Translations under genes and position numbers: made by a program
The notes under the pieces: model-generated
Seen by the model: the letters and a program-made list of their open reading frames with translations, nothing else
What the model was told of the DNA's origin: nothing
Database searches by the model: none
Assembly: GCA_039000515.1 (NCBI GenBank)
Contig: JBCFYV010000935.1
Coordinates: 61,232,346 to 61,296,345 of the forward strand
Direction of reading: 5' to 3'
From: Timema cristinae
Lineage: Eukaryota > Arthropoda > Insecta > Phasmatodea > Timematidae
Length of the DNA stretch: 64,000 nt
Shown: one piece after another, positions 1-12,862 of the stretch
Numbering within the stretch: position 1 is the first letter of the stretch
How the letters are laid out: the number at the start of each line of letters is the position of its first letter

Positions 1-3000
1 TTTTATGCACTTCAATATTAAAAGTTTTGGGTGGAAAAATCAAAAATTTCAAAATAACTTTAAAACTATTTATTTTTCATATAAAAATTCCCCAATAAAA
101 GGGAAAGGGCCTTTGGGTTTTTCCCTATTAAAGAAAGTTTAAATTTTTTGATCGAATAAAAAATAAGTTTGTTCCCCGGCTCTTCTGTACCCAAACATAT
201 ATGGTAAACAAAAAACTTTTAAAAAAAAATCAAAAAAAAATGTTTCGATAGAAAAGTGTAATTTAAATTTTTGTCTCGTGCACTTAAAATTACTCCCAAA
301 ATTGGGCCGGCCCACACTATACAAACATTCAAAAAACTCAAAAAAAATCGATTTTTCATAAAAAAATTTCCCTTGTGTAAAACGAACCCCCGGGAAAAAA
401 CCTACAAAAAAAAGAGATTAATGTTACGATCGGAAAAAAAATTTTTGCTTAACGGGCTCTTCCGTAATCAACAACATGGTAAAAAAAAAGGGTTTTGGGT
501 TTTAACGTACATAAAAAATTTCCCCAAGACTAAATAATATAAAAAAATTATATGGTGTCTTTTTGCGGTCCCAAAAATTCCCCGAAAACATCACAAATTT
601 TTAAAAAATAATCTAAAAATATAAAATTTTTTCATATAAAAATTTCCCAAGAAAGGGGGAAGGGCCCCCCAAAATTAAATTTAAACCCACTAAATGAGGG
701 GTTCACATGTTCGATGGGATAAAAATTTAGTTTTAGGGGTTTTTTAAAATGTGTTTTCCACATATATAAAAAAAGGGGGGGGGCTGGGTTTTTACATAAT
801 TAAAAAATTTCCCCCAAACCCCCAAAAAAGATAGGAGTTTAAAGAGGGTTTCTCTTATGCATTTAAAATTTATTACAAGTTTGGTTTGGAAAAAAATCAC
901 AAAATTTTCAAAATAACTCAAAAACTATTTTTTTTCATAAAAAAAAACCCCCCCAAACCCTAAAAGGGAAGGGGCCTTAAAATTTACCTACTTAAAGAAA
1001 GCTTAAATGTTTTGATCGAAAAAAAAACTAAGTTGTTCCCGGGGCTTTTTCTGTGCCAACATAAAAGGTTAAACATAAACTTTAAAAAAAAATCTAAAAA
1101 CATGATCCGATAGAAAAGGTAATTTAAATTTTGTCTCGGGGCACTTAAAAACTCCCAAATTTGCCGGAAAACACTAAAACAAACATTCAAAAAAACTCAA
1201 AAAAATATCGATTTTGCATAAAAAAAAATTCCTTATTAAAACAAAGTCCCTGGAAAAAACCTACTTAAAAAGAGTTACATTTTGGGTTTTTGGAAAAAAA
1301 AAATTTTAGGTTCATTTGGCTTTTCCCTTGTCAACATACAGGGGAAAAATAAAGGGTTCGGATTCCCCGTACAAAAAAAAATTCACAAACTCGATAATTT
1401 TAAAAAATTAATGGGCCCTTGCCACCCCCAAAAAATTTGCCAGACACATCACAAATATTCAAAATAAAAAAAAAAAATATCAATTTTTTCATAAAAAAAT
1501 TTCCCAAGAAAGGGGGAAAGGGCCTTAAAATTAAACCCCACTAAATGAATTTTCCACATTTTAAACGATCGGAATAAAATTTTTGCTTTTTTTTGGGTTT
1601 TTATGTGATCCACATTTTTTTAAAAAAAGGGAAAGGGCTCTTTTTTCTTTTACTTTTTAAAAAAGTTCACAAGCCCCCAAAAAGATAGGAGATTAGAAGG
1701 TCTCTTATGAAACTTCAATATTAAAATTGGGGGGAAAAAATCCCCAAAAATTTTTTAAAAAAATAACTCTAAAACTTTTTTTTTTCATATAAAAATTCCC
1801 CAACTTTTAAGGGAAAGGGCCCTTTTGGAATTCCCTACTTAAAGAAAGTTTAAAAATGTTTTAAACGAATAAAAAACTAAGTTGTTCCCGGCCCCTTTCT
1901 TTTAAGCCAAACAAAATATGGTAAAATAAACTTTAAAAAAAAATCAAAAACATGATCCGATAAAAAAAGTGAAATTTTTAAGGTTGTTGTGCATTTCAAT
2001 AAAAACCAAATTCCCGGGGACACACTAAAACAAACATTCAAAAAACCCCCTTAAAAATATCGATTTTTATAAAAAAATTCCTTTTTAAAACGAAGTCGCG
2101 GGGAAAAACCTACTTAAAAAAGAATTACTTTTTTACGGTTGGATAAAAATTTATTTTCACGGGGCCTTCTTCCGTAGTCAACAAAAAAAGGTAAAAAAAA
2201 GGGTTTTCGGTTTTTCCCTACATAAAAAAATTAAACAAGACCCCGAAAATAAAAAGAAAATAGGGTTTTGTCTTGTGCAGTCCCAAAAAATTTCCCAGAC
2301 ACATCACCAAATTTAAAAATTTCTCAAAAAAATATAAATTTTTTTAAATAAAAAAATTTCCCCAAATTTAATGAGAAGGTTTTAAAATTACCCACAAATG
2401 AAAAGTTCATTATGTTCCGATCGGAAAAAAAATTTTTGCATTTAGGGGTTTTTATGTATCCCCCATTTATAAAAAAAAGGGAAAAGGGCTGGGTTTTTAA
2501 CATACATTAAAAATTTCCCAAAGGGACCCGAAAAGATGGGGAGATTAAAATGGTCTTTTTATGCACTTCAATATTAAAAAATTGGTTAAAAAAATCACAA
2601 ATATTAAAAATAACTCTAAAACTTTTTAAATTTTTATAAAAAAATTTCCCCAACTAAAAGGGAAAGGCCGGGAAAATTCCCCATTTAAAAAGAAAGTTTA
2701 ATTTTTGATCGAATAAAAAACTAATTTGTTACCGGTTTTTTCTGAAGCCAACTAAAAGGGTAAACAAAAACTTTAAAAAAAAAATCAAAAAAAATGATTC
2801 GATAAAAAAATTTGAAATTTAAAAAAGTTGTCTCGTGCCTTCAATATTACCAAATTCCCCGGACCACAATCCCAAACATTCAAAAAAAAACTCAAAAAAT
2901 ATCTTTTTTTCATATAAAATTCCTTTTTTGTAAAACAAAAATTTTCCCGGGAAAAACCTACTTAAAAAAAGAAAATTAAACATTTTACGATCGGGAAAAA

Positions 3001-6000
3001 AAAATTTAGTTTTTCACTGGCTTTTCCCTTTTTTTAAACCCTTACAGGAAAAATTAAAAGGGTGGGTTTTAAACGTACATAAAAAATTCACAAGACCGAT
3101 AATATAAAAGTTTTAAGGGGTTGTCTTGTGATTTCCCAAAAAATTGCCAGAACAACAAAATATTCAAAATAACTCTAAAAATATCAATTTTTAAATATAA
3201 AATTTTCCCCCAAATTTAAGGGGAAGGGCCCCTTAGAATTCCCCACAAACTGAGATTTACATTTACAATCGGATAAAAAATTTAGCTTTTTTTTTTTTTA
3301 AATTTTGATCCACATATTTTAATTAAAAAGGAAAGGGCCCCCCGGTTTTTACATACATTAAAAAAGTTCACAAGCCCCAAAAAATTGGAATTGTTTGGTT
3401 CTTATCCTTTTAAATATTACAAGATTGGGGGAAAAATAAAGAATATTCAAAATAACCCCTAAAACTATTTTTTTTTTCATATAAAAATTCCCCAACTAAA
3501 AGGGAAGGGCCTTTGGGAATTACCTAAAAAAAGAAAGCTTAAATTTTTTTAAATCGAAAAAAAACCCAAATTGTTCCCGGGCTCTTCTGTACCCAACATT
3601 TTTTGGAAAACTTAAAAATTAAAAAAAATAAAAAAACTTTGATCCGATGGGAAAAAGTTTTAATTTAAAAATGTTGTCTCGTCACTTCAAATCCCAAAAA
3701 GGGCCGGAACACTATACAAACATTCAAATAAATCAAAAAATTTCGATTTTTCAAAAAAAAAATTTTTTTAATGTAAAAAGGGAAAGCCCCTGGAATAACC
3801 TTTTAAAAAAAGAGATTACATGTTCCCGGTTGGAAAAAAAAATTTTGGGGTTCACTGGTTTCTTCCGTAGTCAACATCTTGGAAAAATTTAAAGGGGCTC
3901 GGATTTACGTCCATAAAAAAATTAAACCAAGACTCGAAAATAAAAAAGAAAATAGGGTTTGTTTGTGCAGTCCCCCCAAAATTGGGGGGACCATCACAAA
4001 TTTTCCCAAAAAACTCAAAAAATATAAAATTTTTCAATAAAAAATTTCCCAAGAAAATGGTAAGCCTTAGTTTTACCCCACTAAATGAGAGTTCACATGT
4101 TCCCGATCGGAAAAAATTTTTAAAGCTTTTATGGGTTTTTATTTTGTGATCCACTTTATATAAAAAAGGGGAAGGGCTCGGTTTTACTTACTTTAAAAAA
4201 GTTCACAAGCCCCGAAAAAAAGGGGAATTTTTGAGGGCCCCTCTTTATGCACTTAAAAATTTTAAATTTGATTGGGGGGAAAAATCAGGGAAAAATTCAA
4301 AAAAAATCTAAAAAAAAAAATTTTTTTTTCATAAAAAATTTCCCCCAACTAAAAGGAAAGGTTGGGTTTTTACCTACTTAAAAAAAGGGCTTAAATGTTT
4401 TGATCGAAAAAAAAACAAATTTTGTTACCGGGACTTCGAAACCCAACATATAGGGTTTAAAACAAAAAACTTTTAAAAAAAAAAAATCAAAAAACCCATT
4501 TCCGATAGAAAATTTAAATTTTAAAAATGTTGCTCGTGCAATCAATACTACAAAATTCCCGGGGCCCAACCACTATAAAACTTTCAAAATAACTCTAAAA
4601 AAAAATTCGATTTTTCATTAAAAATTTCCCTTATGAAAAACGAAGTCCCTGGAATAACCTACTTAAAAAGAGATTACATGTTGGGTTTTCGGAAAAAAAA
4701 TTTTAGCTTACTGGCTTTTTCCGTAATCAAAAATACAGGGTTTAAAATTTAAAGGGCCTGGATTTACGTACATAAAAAAAATTCAAAAGACCGAAAAATA
4801 AAAGTTTAATGGTGTCTTTTTCCCAGTCCCAAAAAATTGCCAGACACATCACAAATATTCAAAAAAAAACTCAAAAAAATCAATTTTTCATATAAAAAAT
4901 TTCCCAAGTAAGGGGAAGGGCCCTTTAGAATTCCCCACAAAAATGAGATTCACATTTTACATCGGTTTAAAAAATTTAGTTTTTATGGGTTTTTTTTGTG
5001 ACCCAAATTTATTTTTAAAAAAAGGAAAGGGGCCCGGTTTTTACATACTTTAAAAAAATTTCAAAAGCCCCGGGAAAAAAATAGGAGATTAAGGGCCCTT
5101 TTAAATGCACTTCAATTTTAAAAAAGTTGGGGGAAAACACAAATTTAAAAAAATAACTCAAAAAACTTTTTATTTTTCAAAAAAAAAAATTTCCCCCCAA
5201 CTTTTAAGGGAAAGGCCTTGGAATTCCCTTTATTTAAAAAGAAAGCTTAAATTTTTGATGGAAAAAAAAACTAAGTTTTCCCCCGGCTTTCGGTAGCCAA
5301 CAAAAAATGGTTAAAATAAACTTTAAAAAAAAAAATCAAAAAAACCATGATCCGATAAAAAAGTGAAATTTTAAAAATGTTGTCTCGGCATTTCAATACT
5401 CCCAAAATTCCCGGACACACTAAAAACATTCAAAAAAACCTCAAAAAAAATATCGTTTTTTCATATAAAATTTCCCTTTATGAAAAACGAAGTCCCGGGA
5501 AAAAACCCTATTTAAAAAAGGGGATTACATTTAGGGTTTGGGTTTTAAAAAATTTAGGTTCACTGGCTTTCCGTATTAAACATACAGGGTTTAAAATAAA
5601 GGGCTGGGTTTTACGTACAAAAAAAAAATTCCAAGACCGAAAAATAAAAAAGATTATATGGGTCTTGGGCGGGGCCCCCAAAAAAAGGCCAGACACATCA
5701 ATAAATATTCAAAATAACTCAAAAAATACCCAATTTTTCATAAAAAAATTTTCCCCAAAAGTAATGGGAAGGCCTTAGAATTACCCACTAAATGAGAGTT
5801 CACATTTTAAGGGTCGGAAAAAAAATTTTAGCTTTTAGGGGTTTTTTTATTTTATCCACAATATAAAAAAAAGGAAGGGCTCGGATTTACATACATTAAA
5901 AAAGCCCCCAAGACCCGAAAAGTTTAGGAATTAGAGGGTCTCTTTGCATTTTAAATATTACAAGATTGGTGGAAAAAATAAACAATATTCAAAAATAACC

Positions 6001-9000
6001 CCTAAAACTATTTATTTTTAATATAAAAAATTCCCCAATAAAAGGAACCCTTGGAATTACCTACTTAAAAAAACCCTTAAATGTTTTGATCGAAAAAAAA
6101 ACAAAGTTGTTACCGGCTCTTCGGGAAACCAACTTTAAATGGTAAAAATAAACTTTAAAAAAAATCAAAAAAACATGACCCCGAAAAAAAAAGTGAAAAA
6201 TTTTTTAAATGTTGTCTCGTCCCATTTTTCAATACTCCCAAAAAATTCCGGGACAAAACTTTTAAAAACCATTCAAAAAACTCAAAAAATTATCGATTTT
6301 TCAAAAAAAAAATTTTCCCTTATTTTAAAACAAGCCCTGGAAAAACCCTACTTAAAAAGGGGATTACATTTTTACTCGGATAAAAAATTTACTTCACTGG
6401 CTTTTCCTTTAATCAACATAAAAGGAAAAATTAAGGGCTCGGATTTATTACAAAAAAAAATTCAAAAGGGACTCGATAATATAAAAGATTATATGGTGTC
6501 TTGTGAAAGCCCCAAAAAAAATTGCCAAAACACATCACAAAAAATTCAAAAAAAAACTAAAAAAATAAAAAAATTTTTTTTAAAAAATTTTTTAAAAAGG
6601 TAAGGGAAAGGCCCCTTAAAATTTACCCACTAAATGGATTTCACATGTTCGTTTCGGAAAAAAAATTTTAGTTTTTTAGGGGTTTTTTTATGTAAACCCA
6701 CATATATAAAAAAGGAAGGGCTGGGGATTTACATACATTAAAAAAGTTCAAAAGGACCCAAAAAAGATAGGGGGATTAGATTGTTTTCTTTTGCACTTCA
6801 ATTTACAAGATTGGGGGGAAAAATCCGAATTTCAAAAAAACTCTAAAACAAATTTGATTTTTCTAAAAAAATTTCCCCCAACAATAAGGGGGGGCCTGGA
6901 ATTACCTACTTAAAAAGTTAAAAATTTTTTTGACAAATTAAAAAAAAAAGGGTTGTTCCCGGCTTTCTTTTGCAACAAAATTTTTTAAAACAAAAACTTT
7001 AAAAAAAAATCACAAAAACTGATCCATAGAAAAGGGTAATTAAATGTTTCTCGGCACTTCAATACTAAAAAATTGGGCCGGGACCCCATTTCAAAAACAT
7101 TCAAAATAACTCAAAAAATTTATCGATTTTTGGGAATAAAAATTCCTTAGGGTAAAAACAAGTCCCTGGAATAACCTATTAAAAGAAAATTACATTTTAA
7201 ACGGTTGGAAAAAAAATTTAGGTTCACGGGCTCTTCCGTAGTAAAACATACAGGGTAAAATAAAGGGTTTGGGATTTACGTACAAAAAAAAAATTTAAAC
7301 AAGATCGATAATATAAAAGATTATAGGGTTTGTCTTTTTGCAGCCCCACAAAATTGCCGGGACACATCAAAAAATATTCAAAATAATCTAAAAATATCTT
7401 TTTTTTCAAAAAAAATTTTTCCCCAAGAAATGGGAAAGGGTTTTTTAATTTTTTTCCCACAAAATTTGAGTTTTTCAATTTACGATCGGTTTAAAAAATT
7501 TTAAGTTTTTAGGGGTTTTTATGTAAACCAAATAATAAAAAAAGGAAAAGGGCCCCGGGTTTTTACCTACATTAAAAAAGTTCACAAAACCCAAAAAAGT
7601 TAGGAAGATTAGAGGGGTTCTTTATCCCACTTCAATATACAAGATTGGTGGAAAAAATCAGGGAAATATTAAAAATAACCAAAAAACTATTTTTTTTTTC
7701 ATAAAAAAAATTCCCCCAAAATAAAAGGGAAAAGGCCTTAAATTTTACCTATTTAAAAGAAAGCTTAAATGTTTTGTTTCGAAAAAAAAACTAAGTTTTT
7801 AAACGGCTTTTTGAAAGCCAAAAAATTTTATGGTAAACTTTTAAAAAAATAAAAAAAATCAAAAACTTTGATCCGAAAAGAAAAGGTAATTTAAATGTTG
7901 TCTTTTCCCACTTCAATACAAAACCAAATTCCCGGGACACACTATAAAAAAACATTCAAAAAACTCTAAAAATATCGTTTTTTTTTTTATAAAAATTCCT
8001 TTTTTAAACAAATTTCCCTTAAAAAACCCTATTAAAAAAGATTACATTTTTAGGGATGGGAATAAAAAATTTTGCTTCACGGGCTCTTCCGAAATAAACC
8101 ATAAAAGGAAAAAATTAAAGGGGCTGGGTTTTACTCCCAAAAAAAAATTTCCCAAGACTCGAAAATTATAAAAGATTTATGGTTTTTTGGGTGAAGCCCA
8201 AAAATTCCCAAAGACACATCAAAAATATTCAAAAAACTAAAAAAAATATAAATTTTTTTCATAAAAAAATTTTCCCCAAAGGTAATGGGAAGGCCTTTAA
8301 AATTTAAACCCACTAAATGAGAGTTCAAATGTTACGATCGGTTTAAAAAAATTTACCCTTTTAGGGGTTTTTTTATGTAATCCAAATTTTTAAAAAAAAA
8401 AAAGGGGCTCGGATTTACATACAAAAAAAAAAGTTCACAAGACCCAAAAGATGGGAGATTAAGGGGTCTTTTATCCCATTTTAAATTTTAAAAGAATTGG
8501 TGGAAAAATCCGAATATTCAAAAAAACTCTAAAACTTTTATTTTTCATATAAAAATTCCCCAATAAAAGGGGGGGGCCCTTTGGAATTCCCTATTTAAAA
8601 GGAAAGCTTAAAATTTTGATGAAAAAAAAACAAATTTGTTACCGGGCTCTTCTGTAGCCAAAAATATATGGTAAACAAAAAACTTTAAAAAAAAAATCAA
8701 AAAAACATGATTCGATAGAAAAGTGTAATTTTAATGTTGTCCGTGCATTTCAATACAAACCAAAATTTGGGCCGGGGGACACACTATCCCAAAACTTTCA
8801 AAAAAAATCAAAAAATATCGATTTTTCTTAAAAAAAATTTCCCTTATGTAAATAAAAGTCCCGGGAATAACCTACTTAAAAAAAAATTACATGTTACGAT
8901 GGGGAAAAAAAAATTTATTTCCACGGGCTTTTTTCCAAATTCAACATACATGGAAAAAATTAAGGGCTCGGTTTTAAACGTACAAAAAAAAAATTCACAA

Positions 9001-11658
9001 AAAATCTCGATAATATAAAAGTTTTTAGGGTGTTTTTGTGCAGTCCCACAAAATTGCCAACAAAATCACAAAATATTAAAAAATTAACTCTAAAAATAAA
9101 AAATTTTCATAAAAAAAATTTCCCCAACGTAAGGGAAGGCCTTAGAATTACCCACAAATGAGAGTTAAACTTTTAGATTCGGAAAAAAAATTTTTAGCTT
9201 TTAGGGGTTTTTTTATGGGGTTTCCAATATATAATAAAAGGAAGGGTTTCGGATTTACATCATTAAAAAAAGTTCACAAGCCCCGAAAAGAAGGAAAATT
9301 AGATGGTCTTTTATGCACTTAAATATTAAAAAGTTTGGTGGAAAAATCAAAAAATTTTTAAAAATTAACTCAAAAAACTATTGATTTTTCATAAAAAAAT
9401 TTCCCCCAAAACTAAAAGGGGAAGGGGCCCTGGAATTACCTATTTAAAAAAAGTTTAAATGTTTTAATCGAATAAAAAACTAAGTTGTTCCCCGGCTCTT
9501 CTTTTCCAACATATATTTTAAACAAAAAACCTTTAAAAAAAAAAATCACAAAACATGATCCAATAAAAAAAGGAAATTTTAAAAATGTTGTCTCGGCACT
9601 TAAATACTCCCAAAATTGCCGGCACATACACAAAAATTCAAAAAAACCCTCAAAAAATATCGTTTTTTTGTATAAAAAAAAAATTCCTTATTTTAAAACG
9701 AAAGTCCCGGAATAACCATTTTAAAAAGAGATTCCCATTTTTAGGGTTTGGAAAAAAAAAATTTAGGTTTTTGGGGCTCTTCCATAAACCCTACAGGGTA
9801 AAATAAAGGGTTTGGATTTACGACAAAAAAAAATTTCCCAAAAGACTCGATAATATAAAAGTTTATAGGGGGTTTTCTTGTGCAGCCCCCCAAAATTGCC
9901 AACACATCACAAATATTCAAAAAAACTCTAAAAATTTTCAAATTTTTTCATAAAAAAATTTTCCCCAAAAGTAATGGGAAGGCCCTTTAAAAATTACCCC
10001 CTAAATGAGAGTTCCCCATGTTAACGATCGGAAAAAAAATTTACCTTTTTGGGGTTTTTAAATGTGACCCAAACATATATAAAAAAAGGGAAAGGGTGGG
10101 ATTTACAACATTAGAAAATTTCAAAGACCAAAAGTTTGGAATTAGATGGTTTTCTTATGCACTTCAATATTAAAAGATTGGTGGAAAAATAAACGAATAT
10201 TCAAAATAACTCAAAAAACAATTTATTTTTCATAAAAAAATTCCCCAACTAAAAGGGAAAGGCCCTTTGGAATTCCCTTTCTTAAAGAAACTTAAATTTT
10301 TTGATCGAATAAAAAAACTAAGTTTTTTCCCGGGCTCTTCTGTAGCCAACATAAAAGGGTTTAAAACATAAAAAAATTAAAAAAAATCAAAAAAACATGA
10401 TTCGATAGAAAAGTGAAATTTAAATGTTTCTCGTGCACTTAAAAAATCCCAAAATTGCCGGACCACTTTTACAAACATTCAAAAAAAACTCAAAAAATTT
10501 ATCGTTTTTTCCCCATAAAAAAATTTCCCTTTTATGTAAAACGAAGTCCCGGGGAAAAAAACCTACTTAAAAAGAGTTTACATTTTTAAGGATAAAAAAT
10601 TTAGCTTCACGGGTTTTCTTCCGAAATCAAAATACATGGAAAAATTTAAAAAGGGCTCGGTTTTTTACGTACTTTAAAAAAAATTCACAAAAATCGATAA
10701 TATAAAAAAATTTATATGGTGTCTTGTCCCGCCCCACAAAATTCCCAGAACACCAAATATTTAAAATAACTCTAAAAATATCAATTTTTAAAAAAAAATT
10801 TTCCCCCAAGTAATGGGAAAGGCCTTAGAATTACCCCCCTAATGAGATTTAAACCATTTTTCCCCAATCGGATAAAAAATTTAGTTTTTAAAGGGTTTTT
10901 ATGTGACCCACAAAAATATAAAAAAAAGGAAGGGCTCGGTTTACATACTTTAAAAAAGTTCAACAAGACCCGAAAAGATAGGAGATTAGATGGCCCTTTT
11001 TTGCCCCTTCAAAAATTACAAGTTTTGGAAAAAAAACAGGGAATATTAAAAATAACTCAAAAAACAAATTATTTTTCATATAAAAATTCCCCCAACTAAA
11101 AGGGAAAGGGGCCTTGGATTATATTTAAAAAGTAAGAAAAATGTTTTATTCAAATAAAAAACAAGTTTTTACCGGCCCCTTTCTGTAGCCAACTTTATAG
11201 GGTAAACTTTAAAACTTTAAAAAAAAATCAAAAAAAACTTTGACCGATAGAAAATTTAAATTTTAAATGTTGTCTGGGTGCATTTTAATTACTACCAAAT
11301 TCCCGGGACACCTATAAAAACTTTCAAAATAACTCTAAAAATATCGATTTTTCATAAAAAAATTTCCCCTTATGTAAAAGAAGCCCCTGGAATTTAACCA
11401 ATTTTAAAAAGAGTTACATGTTAGGGTTGGTTTAAAAAATTTTTGGGTTTCACTGGCTCTTCCGTAGTCAACATACAGGGTAAAATAAAGGGCTCGGATT
11501 ACGTACATAAAAAAATTCACAAGACTCGATAATATAAAAGATTATATGGTGTCTTGTGCAGCCCCAAACAAAATTGCCAGACACATCACAAATATTCAAA
11601 ATAACTCAAAAAATATCAATTTTCATATAAAATTTCCCCAAAGAAAGGGGAAGGGTTC
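1..11658. repeat. Satellite array with ~846-bp three-monomer higher-order unit
   Basis: The block is a tandem array. An 'A' monomer landmark (TTATGCACTTCAATATTA and variants) recurs near 2, 853, 1703, 2553, 3402, 4231, 5103, 5941, 6790, 7627, 8473, 9312, 10155 and 11003, a mean spacing of about 846 bp. Between them a 'B' landmark (TGTCTCGTGCACTTCAATAC) recurs near 268, 1131, 1985, 2828 and so on, and a 'C' landmark (GTGTCTTGTGCAGTCCCA) near 553, 2270, 3121, 4812 and so on. A, B and C share the core ACA-CATTCAAAATAACTC, AAAAATAT-GATTTTTCATA and ACGATCGGA-AAAAATTT, so the unit is a trimer of about 282-bp monomers. Copies differ mostly by stretched A, T, G or C runs, which looks like poor consensus. 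No gene is supported inside. A centromeric or heterochromatic array is the likely setting (inference). Confidence 0.9.
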
Positions 11659-11758
11659 NNNNNNNNNNNNNNNNNNNNNNNNNNNNNNNNNNNNNNNNNN
11701 NNNNNNNNNNNNNNNNNNNNNNNNNNNNNNNNNNNNNNNNNNNNNNNNNNNNNNNNNN
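11659..11758. other. Assembly gap of 100 N
   Basis: Exactly 100 consecutive N, the usual placeholder for a scaffold gap of unknown length. It lies where the satellite stops and unique or interspersed sequence begins, so the join on the two sides is not verified. Confidence 0.99.
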
Positions 11759-11965
11759 GCCCACCTAGGAAAGAGGAAAAATGTGGGAAGAATCCAATAC
11801 ACAAAGGTGACATCTTCTTCCTTTCTTCTGTCTTCTATAGTAGAAGTAGTCACACACACATTTTAACACAAATAAAATAATATTTCGGCAATGTTGCCTT
11901 TATCAAACACAAAGAAGAAAGTACAAATAGCACAAACACTGGATTACTCAATTTTGAATTTAAAG
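11759..11965 (+). repeat. Truncated fold-back element copy at the gap edge
   Basis: From GCCCACCTAGGAAAGAGG through the AAACACAAAGAAGAAAGTAC region this matches, in the same orientation, the left arm of the fold-back element at 55425-55885 (GCCCACCTAAGGAATGAGG, CAAAGGTGACATC, TTCTGTCTTCTATAGTAGAA). The left end is cut by the N gap. Confidence 0.75.
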
Positions 11966-12257
11966 AATAACTGTTAGAAACACATCGTGCCAACCGTTTT
12001 TTGGAGTAAAGATAAATTTCTTTGCTATGGTTAGTATTTATATAGGCCTATTTAAAAATGATAATAATAAAAATAATATTGTTAAAACAATAATAATTTG
12101 AAAAATGTTAATCTGATAAAAAAGAAAGAAACTATCTTCTGTTGAGAGCTGGTGGTAATCTTGATTTGGTGGGCCAGTTCCCACTGTTTCCCTATATCTC
12201 GGCCTGGAACCTAAACAATTTTACTGATCGGGATGAAGATGGTGACAAATGAAATTG
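11966..12257. other. AT-rich sequence between gap and hAT element
   Basis: No gene, RNA or recognised repeat is visible. If the scaffold is correctly joined, this would be intron of the ZIP gene on the minus strand. Confidence 0.5.
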
Positions 12258-12862
12258 ATTGTTACTAGGGGTGTGCGAAGCCAGTTTTTTCAGTTCGAAG
12301 CGAATATTCAAGAATATTCTCGAAGTCGAATCGAAGTTCGAATAAAATTTTAACAACTAATAATAGCTCTGAAAACAAATTATTTTTCTAAAAAAACCTG
12401 GATGTTTTTAGCCTTAATGTATTTATATTTAGTTCAAATGCTATTAAATTGTTACATTTTATCTAACTTTAATAAAACCTTACAATTTAGCCTAATTATG
12501 TAATAATACACAATAAGACATTAACCTTTTTAGAAAAAAAAAATGTAGGCCTACTAAAAAGACATTTACTTGGGCACGTAAATAGACAATTATATTTTAT
12601 AAAAAATATAGGTATATACTATATTAGGTTAAGTTATATGCTAATAAAATATTTACACAGGCCTGTGACATTGTGCAATGATATTATCCTACATTTGATT
12701 TGCAATTAAACTTTAAAAAATATTCACGTCAGGTTATGTTATAACTTATTTTAAAAAACGTGTATTAAAAATTAAGAAAAATTATATCAACATCAAACAG
12801 TTTTATAAGTTAAAATAAAAATAAACATTGTAAGAAATTATTTATACAGGCAGTTAGAAATG

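Noticed and set aside
139..11100. Many 60-150 codon open frames in the satellite
   Set aside because: They recur with the satellite unit, are Lys/Phe/Asn-rich, sit in both strands and arise from A/T runs; none resembles a protein.
1..11658. CRISPR array
   Set aside because: The repeats are ~282-bp tandem monomers without short direct repeats and unique spacers, and the genome is eukaryotic.
11546..11866. Open frames spanning the N gap
   Set aside because: They read through unknown bases, so nothing is supported.
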